Shown: positions 54,936-64,000 of the stretch, piece after piece | Layout: each line of letters opens with the position of its first letter | Numbering within the stretch: the first letter of the stretch is position 1 | NCBI GenBank assembly: GCA_002914805.1 | Contig: JXTB01000002.1 | Location: 2,942,687-3,006,686, forward strand | Length of the DNA stretch: 64,000 nt | Origin: Parasponia andersonii | Lineage: Eukaryota; Streptophyta; Magnoliopsida; Rosales; Cannabaceae | Direction: 5' to 3' | The notes under the pieces: model-generated | The model's database searches: none | Seen by the model: the letters and a program-made list of their open reading frames with translations, nothing else | Told to the model about the DNA's origin: nothing | Made by a program: the position numbers and the translations under genes

Positions 54936-55350
54936 TTATGTATATATATATAGGTTGCCAATTCAATAGGTATTTTTTTCTTTACCTATGGGTAGGTATT
55001 TTTTTTTTTAGCCGTTGGATCACCATCTATGGTGATCCAATGGCTATAATGAAGTCCATGAAAAGACGTGTATCATTAATGCTCTTTCTCTCTCTTACTT
55101 TTTACAATAAAAAAAATGTGCATGCTTAATTTTCATTGGCCAAATTGATATCTATGCATAGGTTAAAAAAAAAATACCTGGATTGGTGCCCATATATATA
55201 TATATAGCATTAATGATACACGTCTTTTCATGGACTTCATTATAGCCATTGGATCACCATTAGATGGTGATCCAACAGCTAAAAAAAAAAATACCTACCC
55301 ATAGGTAAAAAAAAAAAATACATATTGTTTTGAGAACCATATATATTAAA
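54936..55350. mobile_element. Fold-back MITE with ~115-140 bp arms, plus a third related end
   Basis: The left arm (about 54960-55080: ACCTATGGGTAGGTA, T-run, GTTGGATCACCATCTATGGT, GACGTGTATCATTAATGCT) is the near-perfect reverse complement of the right arm (about 55205-55325). A third, partial end at about 55155-55200 (AATACCTGGATTGGTGCCCATATATA) resembles the outer left end in reverse, so one element may be nested in another of the same family. No open frame. Confidence 0.85.
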
Positions 55351-55910
55351 TTAGATATATATATATATATATATGTATATGCGGTATGGGCGGTTTATTG
55401 CGGAAATAAAAATTTTATTCTATATTCTGCATCACACCGCAGTAATAGAGAAAAATTGGACCTCAAAATACACCACAAAATAAAATAACCACACCACGCG
55501 ATGTGGTTTAATTTGGGTGACTTGTGCGGTTTAGTGGAAATCTTCTCACCGTTAGAGATCCTAATTTAGAAAAGACTGAAAAACAAAAACGACATAAACC
55601 ACGTTTTTTTTTTGAAATTGAAAACCGCATTTATTGAAACATAATAAAAATGATTGACGAGACATGTACGATGATCTAATATCCCCTTTATGGTATTTCT
55701 AAGAAATAACAGGTTGGAAAAATTAAAATTTCTTACTTTTTTTTTGTAATTAACTAGTATATAAATAAACAAAGAAAAAGTCTTTTCTTTTTTCTTTTTA
55801 TTATGGATTAACAGACATACATTTATTGGTAAAGACATAATCTCATTCCTTTTCTCTTTATTATAGATCAGTAAACATGCGTTAAATATCCGACCTCCAT
55901 TCTTGAGTCT

Positions 55911-56100
55911 CGAGGTCTTTCGAATCAGATGCAGCGCTTTTGACTGACAGCGTGTCAAGCACTATTGTGGACGAGTTCATGCTGAGACTTCTGATAAGTT
56001 TTTGACTGGCTTTGGTCAATCTACGAAGAAGATGGGTTTGAGTGATTACGGGGATGTTCATGATGGAGAGATTAATGTAATTAATGTGATAAATTTAGTT
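55911..56100 (+). pseudogene. Class III peroxidase relic (end of last exon only)
   Basis: Translating across frameshifts gives [22 protein letters not shown], then SDKFLTGFGQSTKKMG, then DGEINVINVIN, closely matching the C-terminal region of peroxidase 1. One T is missing near 55917, another frame change follows VDEF, and the final cysteine motif is lost. Exons 1-3 are not visible upstream. It lies between the two intact peroxidase genes, so it marks a third, decayed member of the tandem cluster. Confidence 0.85.
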
Positions 56101-56109
56101 AATATTAAG

Positions 56110-59100
56110 AATTTACGGACCAGTTACTTGAATTGATTAATCAATTAGTTAAATGAAATGTGCTAAATGAAGACAATCATGCGTTGCTGAATGTTAAGAA
56201 AATTATATGTACTGATCATAATTGGTCTTGGTTTTTGCATGTGTAATGATAAACTAATATGTAAACTAAACAGACTATACCGCTGTTTTTATAGAAACTT
56301 TCAATTAACTAATATAAAATTTTGAAGAACGTTGTACATATTTACATTTTTTTTATTGATTTTTGTTTTTCATCAACCGTTCTCTCACGTATCAAATCAG
56401 CTTACAGCAGTTAATTTTTTCCTTGGCAATTACAATAAATTATGTATAATTGTTTCCCATTATAAGTTAACAAGTAAAAAGAAAAAAAAACATATTTGGA
56501 ACCATTATGCTTTTTTCTTTTTTTTTTTAGCCAAAATTATTATTATTACGCTATTATGATTTGAATAATTAAAATAATAATAATAATAATTTATTATAAA
56601 AAGACGTATGAGATAAATTGTAATTAAGAAAAAAAAACACATATATTCGATAATACCGGACAGAGATTAATTTGTAGGCACTATATAAAAATGTACAAAT
56701 CTATGCTACCTAATAGAGTAATGGTTTTTTTTTTCTTTTTTCTTCTTTATTTTTTTCCGAGGTAAGTTAATTATTAGAGTAATATTAGTTAAAACATTAT
56801 TTAACTATTATAAAAAAAGAAAAAAAATATTGTAATCTTCTATTTTGATATAATTAAAGTTAATTAGACTCGACTATATTCACCGTATAAGGCAAACTAT
56901 TGACTTATTTGGTTAACTTAGAATAATCAATTACTTTCCTTAACATGCAATAAATAGGGGCTTCTTAGACGGCCATTAACAATTTCTCTTCATCACGGCC
57001 AACCGCCCACCATTATAATTAGTACTTTAGTTTCTTATTTTATGGAGCGTTATGCAATTAATACACTAACACATTAAAATACAATGTAATTGAACCAAAA
57101 ATAAATAACAACCTTCGTCTTTTGTGAGATATCAATTATAAATATTCGTTGTATATCTAGAATTTTTCTCATAGCTTAAGATTTAATAAAGTTTCAGGTA
57201 TACTATTCCAATTTACGTGACAATATAATTTCCACATTATTTGTAATTTAAGTTGTCAAAAGAAAACAAATATATATAAATATATATGTATATATCCGCT
57301 AGCTAGCTAGCTTATCCTTTAAAACGTAAGAAACTTTTAATCACCAAACAATTCAGTGGATCCTTCCTTAAGTCACACGCTATAATTTAAAAGACACTCA
57401 TGCGCATAATTATATATCGACTATTATAAGTTGCTCTCGATGAATTGATCTCGGAGTCAAAGTTTCCGTGTGACATCTTATATGGATGAAATTAATTACT
57501 TATAACATTCGTTTGCTTCAATTTTTATTCAAGCAATTCCTCAATTGACAGCTTGTTTTCACATTAATACTTAATTTTGGTACGTGTAGTGGGTAAGGTA
57601 CATGCTCTCCCTGATTTAATTAATAATATAGCTAGGTTACTTCACTGGGTTTATAAAAGTAGCTTTTCAATACTTCAGAGACGTTTACTTATTCCGCTCT
57701 TTATTGGGTTTACTTCATTGAGTCTCATCTATTTGTCAAAGCTTAGTTTATTGAAAAGAAAAAAAAAAAGAAAAGAACTTCAATTTTCGCACTTCTTTTC
57801 TGTTGTTCATGATCGTGAGCTATAGGAGTCCTCTCTTTTTTCTGTAAAATGTTCTTTAATTCCAACTTGATCAGCATAGATGAGCACATTTTTTGCTGTT
57901 AAAAAAAAAATGCAAGTGTCAAAAAATATTTATAGCATTAGAGAGGGGCGTTAATTAAAGTTCAATATTTATCAAAATGGTCGATTTGTACGGGAAAATA
58001 ATAAATTATTTGATACAATACTAGCAATGTAATTAGGAATTATGCAAACATACGTGACGCGTCATTCTCGAAACAAGGAAACTATCAATCAATATTCAAA
58101 AGAGAATTCACATCGCTAGCAAAACAAATAATGCTAGATGTACCACCAGCCAAGTTCATCGTACCCACGTCAACCTTACAATTAATTTCTACCAAGACAA
58201 TGAACTCCAAAGTCACAACTAGATCCAAATACCTTTCACAAAAAGCAATTAATTTTATTGCTAAAGAATGTCAAATAGACTAATTAAAGAATCTTTTTAA
58301 CTAAGCTACAAGAATTCTACCTTCGTGATCATCTTAAATCATATGCACTATTAATCTCAATAGAGTCCATCTCTACGAAGAGTATAATATCTAAATTGAA
58401 ATTCTTCCGCAGATTCACATCTAGAAGAAAATCATAAAAACTAAAAAAATAAAAAAAAAACAAATAAATTCTACTCAAATATAGATTAATCTTGTAGGAC
58501 AAAACATTCCTAAAAATAAATCAAGAAACAAAAACACTGACACAAATGGAATAATATATTATTTAATTTTATTTTTTTTTTTAAAAAAAAAAAGCAAAAA
58601 CAAACTAGGGCCGGAGATCATTTGATGATCTCCCTCGGTAGGACAAATTAGTCATTTGTCCAGTGGGGTTAGAATTAAATATCTTTTGTCTATTTTCAAG
58701 TAGGAGTTTTATGTATTTTTTAAATTAAAAAGATTATAAATACATGTGAGTAATTAGGCTTGTTTAAAGGAAACAGAAAAATGAGTATGGAGGCCCTCTT
58801 TCCCTCCGTGCTTGCTCTTCACTGGGGTGAAAATCAAGATAAAAATTTTGCGGAGAGGAGGAAGACAAAATATTTTAGATTAGGGGGTTTTCCCCACTTC
58901 TTAATTAATAAACGTTATAAGCTATACAACATGTCAACGTTGCATATTATATGATTGCCATTCCCACAATTCTCCTTTTTTCTCTTCCTTTTTTTTCTGG
59001 TCAAACTGAGACCAAGACCAAAATTGAAACGAACTCAAATGATTGGGCTGAAGGCATCTATAAAAGCAGTTGACTTGAGTAGATCATAGGTGCCTTTGAC

Positions 59101-59320
59101 TTATTATATATATATATATATTATAAAACAATATATCTTCAATTATCATATATATTTGAATATGATGAGGAGAATTGATCATGCATCATCGAACTTGCCG
59201 CATTAAAAAATTAACTAACTTTACTTGCTGGTCCTTTCTTGATCAATAATATACTGAAAATAAAAATAATACAATCATATATATCCCAATATTTAAATTA
59301 CAAAGCCATTGATCTCCATT
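56110..59320. other. Gene-free AT-rich interval
   Basis: I see no gene here. It contains many T- and A-runs, short microsatellites and two adjacent short imperfect palindromes at about 58615-58665 (GGAGATCATTTGATGATCTCC is one). The last part should contain distal promoter sequence of the second peroxidase. Confidence 0.5.
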
Positions 59321-59322
59321 GC

Positions 59323-59332
59323 TATATATAAA
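59323..59332 (+). promoter_or_regulatory. TATA box of peroxidase 2
   Basis: TATATATAAA lies about 140 bases before the start codon. A start of transcription about 30 bases on (near 59360, in a TCATTTCATCAGATCAACA context) would give a leader of roughly 110 bases. Other TATA words exist upstream, but this one is best placed. Confidence 0.6.
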
Positions 59333-59472
59333 CCCTTCCTATTGGTAGCTTTCATTTCATCAGATCAACATTCAACAAAGCTGTCTGTTTTCTTTAAGTA
59401 CCATTTTATTTAATTTGAGTATCATTCTTTTTCTTTCTTTTTATCTTTTTTTTTTTTTTTGGTGGAATAAAG

Positions 59473-60272
59473 ATGAAGTACTTAAGAGCTAGCGTTACTA
59501 TTTTTGTTCTGCTTGTTTCGTTGCTCGCGGTTGTTGGTGAACAAGACGAGCCCAAAAATTCGAAAGGCGATTTTAATAATGGCGGCCATGGTGGTGATCA
59601 TGGAGGGGATTTTAATAATGGCCGCCATGGTGGTGATCATGGAGGGGATTTTAACAATGGCGGCCATGGTGGTGATCATGGAGGGGATTTTAATAATGGC
59701 GGCCATGGTGGTGATCATGGAGGGGATTTTAATAATGGCGGCCAGGGTGGTGATCATGGAGGTCTTCAGAGCGATTTCTACCGCGATAGTTGCCCTGCAC
59801 TTGAAAACATAGTGCAGTCTATTGTATGGGGCAGGGTTCGAAAAGATCCAACCATGCCAGCTAAGCTACTCAGGCTGCATTACCATGATTGTTTCGTCAG
59901 GGTACGTAACTATATATATATATATATATATATATAAATATATGTATTGCGTTTTGTATATTAACCCATAACTCATACAAAACGCATTTTAACCATTCAT
60001 AGGGATTTTGACTAATTATATATAAGTTAGAATTAATCAACCTACATATTCTACCTCATGTGTAATAACAGGCATGTACAAATTTTATGTATTACATATT
60101 ATGTTAACATATGGTCAGATCATATAGACTATGATGAGTCTTTCATATATATTGCTTGAATGTGATACAATACATATAAATGAGTACGGCAAATAGTAGT
60201 ATATGTTAATTATAGCTTTCAATTTTCTTTTCTTGTTTCATATAAACAATAAGTAATATGCCGTTTTTCATG

Positions 60273-60322
<50 letters not shown>

Positions 60323-62032
60323 TGCATGGCAGGGATGTGATGCATCAATATTGATAGATCCAGTAAATGGCGATAATACGACAGAGAAAAATGCGATTCC
60401 GAACAGGACCATAGGAGGATACGATGTCATTGATCAAATCAAAACTGTACTTGGACAATTATGCCCTGGAACTGATGTCTCATGTGCCGATATTGTCGCC
60501 TTAGCAGCCCGAGATGCTGTCTCTTTCCAAGTATGTACATTTATAATTACTAATTTAAATAGTACTCTAAATATGGATCCGGATGTAGTCCCTCTCGGCA
60601 GAGATCAGTGATCCGGCCAACACATATTTTTGTCAATTTCGTAACACATTTTTCTAATGTAGATTTTTGATTGGGAAAATATGTTTAGAATTGGTAAAAA
60701 CATGCAAGGGAAACGATCCAAAGCCTTAATAGTATATGTGGGAAAAAAAAAATAATATGATTCATATCGCACACTAAGTACGTGTATATATATGTGTAAC
60801 TATTAATTATAAGCCGAGATATATGATATCCCTTGTTATTATCATTAATCTTTAATTATAATAGATATGTATATATATATTGATTATTATGCTTATCATT
60901 ACTCATACATTTATAAATATTAATTATTAATGTACATGAATTTATTTGCAGTTCAGAAAACCCATGTGGGACGTTTTTATGGGAAGAAGAGACGGAACAG
61001 TCTCAAATGCCACGGAGGCTTTGAGAGACTTGCCATCAGGAGGATCAAAGTACGCCACTCTCCGTAACCTATTTGCTAGATTTAACCTAGACGAAACAGA
61101 TCTTGTTGCTTTATCTGGTAATTAATAATTTCTCTCTTTCTCTTTCTCTTTCTCTTTTTACAATAAAAAAATAATTAAATAAAATTTATAAGCCAAGATT
61201 GGAATTCAAGTACTAGTTAGTTACGTTCGTAGAGTTTAGTGTCTCAAATCATGTAATATTTATCGTGCTTGTTTGTAGTTATTATGCCGCATTATTTAAA
61301 ACTCTATATAAATATAGCTTTTTGAAAGTAAGTCTATTTAATTGAAGGGTTATGATTTAAAACTATTTACAAAATGGTCTTTTTTTTGGGAAGATCGAGG
61401 GTGTGGTGTTGAGATGCTTGAGCGTTTTCGAGTGGGGATGAGTTGAGCATTATGGTCTATTATAAACTAAAAACATAAGGTCTAACCAAAATGCATATTT
61501 TACCAATACTCTTCTTTTGCCAACTCACTCTAAATACATATAAATATATATATAAATATATATATATATATATGACCTTTATTATTATTATTATTTTTCG
61601 TTCATGTTATATATAGGTGCACACACAATTGGAGTGACGCATTGCCCCTTAGTCTTCCGGAGGCTCTATAACTTCACCGGGAAAAATGACACGGACCCAG
61701 CTCTGGATCCTGACTACGCGAACGAGCTCAAGGAGATATGCCCACCCCCAGTGAACCCTGCAACGAGGGTGGAGTTGGACTTTGAGAGCTCTAGGAATTT
61801 CGACAGCAATTACTTTAATGGCCTTACCTTGAATCGAGGCACCTTGACATCCGATGCCGCGCTTCTCACCGATCCAGAAGCCAAAAGCCTCGTCGAAAGT
61901 TTCCAAGACTTTGACACTTTCAAGAAGGCATTCGCTAATTCCATGGTCAAAATGGGCTCCATTGGAGTCCTTACTGGCAACCAGGGAGAGATCAGGAAGA
62001 ATTGTCGTGTCATCAATCAAAATAATGTCTAA
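59473..62032 (+). CDS. Class III peroxidase 2 with an N-terminal Gly/His/Asp/Asn repeat domain
   Basis: Exons 59473-59901, 60333-60530, 60952-61117, 61617-62032; 1,209 nt, 402 residues, with splice sites and phases as in peroxidase 1. A signal peptide at about 1-22 ([20 protein letters not shown]) is followed by an insertion of five 13-residue repeats ([13 protein letters not shown], residues about 32-96), then the normal mature start ([17 protein letters not shown]). Haem sites: distal [11 protein letters not shown], where the usual Phe before the catalytic His is Tyr, and proximal [32 protein letters not shown] and GRRDG are intact and all eight cysteines are present, so activity is expected. 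At 402 residues it is about 75 longer than typical, nearly all from the repeat and its linker. A metal- or wall-binding role for the repeat is inference only. Confidence 0.93.
59566..59760 (+). repeat. 39-bp coding minisatellite, five copies
   Basis: Five contiguous 39-bp units encode [13 protein letters not shown] in frame. Copies differ at only a few bases: GGC at the start of copy 1, GGCCGC giving Arg in copy 2, AACAAT in copy 3, and CAG instead of CAT in copy 5. Near-identity at third codon positions indicates recent expansion. Confidence 0.98.
60276..60319 (+). repeat. (TA)22 microsatellite next to a splice acceptor
   Basis: An uninterrupted TA run ends 13 bases before exon 2 of peroxidase 2 (acceptor GCATGCATGGCAG at 60332). 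It occupies the polypyrimidine-tract position, so its length could affect splicing. A shorter TA run at about 59913-59935 lies just after exon 1. Confidence 0.95.
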
Positions 62033-63390
62033 TGATTATAAACATATAAAATTTAAGATGTTTAATCTCTATGTTCAATAACTAATAAATCAGCCATTAA
62101 TAACTTGTTTGGTTGAATGTTATATGTACTACTCATCACTACAGTACAAGCTATGCTTTCTGTTTAATGGAATTAATATTAATTAATAATCAACATCATT
62201 TACTTGATTACCTGTTTTAATGGCCACAGTTGGATTTGTTTATTGGTCCTTAACTTAATTAATACTATCTCTGGACCTCGATATCGATCGTAGTCTCATG
62301 TATATATGTATATAAAATACGACATTGTTGTATTTTTAATCTATACATTGACCATGCAAAAATTTTCAATTGAGGATAACGACAGTACTACTCTTATTAG
62401 TTTTGACTTTAGTTGCATATATATATGCATGTCTGTCTAACTCGATTAATTTAGAGAAATTCGGGTCTATGAAATATGTAATTGATATATGAGAAACTAA
62501 TTACATTGACATTATCTAAAATCAAAGTAAATTACATATACACTCCCATTTCCTTGTCAAATTAATTAAAATTTTCATTTTCATTTAATTCTAATTGTTT
62601 GTATATAAACCTCTAATTGATTGTTTATATTAAAAGAGTAAAATGTGAAATTTTTTATTGATTTCTTTCGGTCTTTTTATTAGGCCTATGGGTGTCAGTA
62701 TAATTTATTTTTGTCCAGTGAGTCACTGTAATATATAAATTTGACAAAATTAGGGATTGCCATAGTGTAATTTTCCAAATAAAAATAAATTATTAATAAG
62801 CAAATTGTCAAAGAGATGAAACACTAAGGATTTATATTGTGCAATTTTCTTTTCGATAGAGCCCCTAAACGGACTTTTTGGACCAACAAAAAGCCAAAAG
62901 GAATTCGGATGCCAAGAAATCATTAGATAGATACCTCAAACCAAAAACAAAAAATAAAAAGTTAGAGACCAATTTGCAAAACAAATAAAACATTAAGAAC
63001 CAATAATGTCATTAGTCTTTTATACTAACTATTTTTTTTTTGTGGTCCTAACTTTGGTCTTTGATCTCATTTTGAACAAACTTATTATAATCAAAAATCA
63101 GAACTGAAACCAACAGGAGAAAAAAAAAAAAAAAGAAGTAGTACATTATTATATGACATTTAAATTTTACATGGTCGGAACTAAAATGAAACAAAAATAT
63201 AATTCAAGAATCAGATTGGACATTTTCAAAGTTAGGAACAAAATAGGATTTAGGATATTTTACTGTTACTAAAAATAAGTAAACTAACCCTTTTCGTTTT
63301 AACATTTTTTTGTTGTTATACGGAAAGTTTTCCACTTCATTTTCGTATTTGCTTTCTAGCGTATTTGGTCATTTGCAATTTTCTTTTTTG
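62033..63390. other. 3' flank of peroxidase 2 and AT-rich intergenic DNA
   Basis: I see no gene. The peroxidase 3' UTR probably ends within about 200 bases of the stop. The rest is AT-rich with A- and T-runs. Confidence 0.5.
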
Positions 63391-63399
63391 TGGGGGGTC

Positions 63400-64000
63400 A
63401 TTGTCTGATGCCGTCGTTTGTTAATTAATATATTGTTATCTTTCTGTGTTGTCGCTTATTACCAGATTGTCGTTTTTCTTTGATGTCGTCATTTTCTAAT
63501 CTCTGTCGTTTTCTTTCAGTTTCATTGTTGTTAACTTGATATATTGTTTCCCGATTGTTGTTGTTTGGACGTGATCGTTTCTACATTCATTTTTTTTTAG
63601 TAAATACTGCCGTTTCTTAATGTTGTATTTTTCTGCATTTCGTTTCTCAACCTATAGATGCTATCGTTTCCAAATTAATTGTTGACGTTTTCTGCCCATT
63701 TTTTTTTTTTTTGGTAGAAGTCGCTTTCTGCTATTTTATCCTATACTTTTTGTGTGATTTGCAAAATTCAGGGGCATTTTTTATTATCCTGAGAATTTGG
63801 GGGATACGTGTAGTATTTAGCTAAAACCCAACGTATAATTATGGAACTTTTCCATTTCGATTTTCTTTAGATGTTTTCCATTCAAATGTAATGTCATTTT
63901 TCTCATGATCTGATGTGTACTTATTTTTTACATTTTCTGTCGTATAACAAAGAAGTTGTACTATTGTCGTTTTATGATATTTTGGTTTTTACTTTGTTAT
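63400..64000 (-). repeat. Degenerate 19-bp ACGACA array D (inverted orientation)
   Basis: At least six TGTCG words (minus-strand CGACA) lie in 600 bases, with many near variants (GTCGTTTG, GATCGTTTC, GCCGTTTC). On the minus strand, successive units read ACGACAGAGATTAGAAAATG, ACGACATCAAAGAAAA and ACGACAATCTGGTAATAAG. The array runs to the window edge and is the largest of the four. Confidence 0.65.

Larger units (their letters stand above)
54240..55560. mobile_element. Possible GCGGT-ended transposon remnant enclosing other repeats
   Basis: The left part (AGCGGGGTATTAGTTAAGCGG, 54242 on) and right part (GCGGTATGGGCGGTTTATTG at 55381, GTGCGGTTTAGTGG at about 55526) carry the GCGGT/ACCGC words common at ends of plant hAT-type non-autonomous elements. 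A tandem duplication and a fold-back element lie between. No transposase is seen. This is a tentative grouping. Confidence 0.35.

Noticed and set aside
57577-57825. 82-residue open frame upstream of peroxidase 2
   Set aside because: Ends in a poly-Lys tract encoded by an A-run; no family resemblance.
58760-58954. 64-residue open frame MFKGNRKMSMEALFPS and so on
   Set aside because: No recognisable family, no promoter or neighbouring exon, and AT-rich intergenic context; an open frame of this length is expected by chance.
59482-59812. Long open frames on both strands over the 39-bp minisatellite
   Set aside because: They arise because the repeat unit is a multiple of three and lacks stops in several frames. 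Only the frame with signal peptide and peroxidase motifs is supported.

Overview
This is a window of plant nuclear DNA from a eudicot, probably a rosid. The genes have many short exons with GT-AG (twice GC-AG) introns, the intergenic DNA is AT-rich, there is one Pol III tRNA gene, and every recognised protein belongs to a plant family. Three single N bases (8297, 10466, 37685) show it is a draft assembly.

Layout: (1) 1-19960, + strand: a very large SPLAYED (SYD)-type SNF2 chromatin-remodelling ATPase gene. I could follow 33 coding exons, all phase-compatible, giving about 3,734 residues. (2) 19960-26400: gene-poor DNA with a decayed LINE, a diverged direct duplication of about 1.1 kb and an 82-86 bp minisatellite. 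(3) 26470-30434, +: an intronless-CDS J-domain protein with two DUF3444 domains and a 5' UTR intron that holds a perfect 25-bp inverted repeat. (4) 31787-31858, +: tRNA-Pro(TGG). (5) 32202-37617, +: a C-terminal BRCT protein (MDC1/PTIP-like) with an N-terminal cluster of ETQ motifs. (6) 38203-41769, -: a RING-CH (MARCH-like) membrane E3 ligase in eight exons, tail-to-tail with gene 5. (7) 42170-47860: AT-rich DNA with three fold-back elements and several tandem duplications. (8) 48062-49198, +: a two-exon gene for a conserved 71-residue single-pass membrane protein. (9) 52172-62032, +: a class III peroxidase cluster with two intact four-exon genes and a decayed last-exon fragment between them. 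The second intact gene has five copies of a 13-residue Gly/His/Asp/Asn repeat between signal peptide and enzyme.

The genes do not form one pathway. Nuclear chromatin and DNA-damage proteins (SYD, BRCT protein) dominate the first 38 kb. The peroxidases act in the apoplast or vacuole and arose by local duplication.

The least ordinary signals are: a degenerate 19-bp tandem repeat (consensus near ACGACAATAACCTCAATAA) in four separate arrays at 45.3, 49.8, 54.0 and 63.6 kb; the repeat domain in the second peroxidase; two GC-AG introns and a probable alternative 3' end in SYD; and repeat modules in the SYD tail. All exon boundaries were read by eye from splice motifs, phase and known family sequence, without transcript data.
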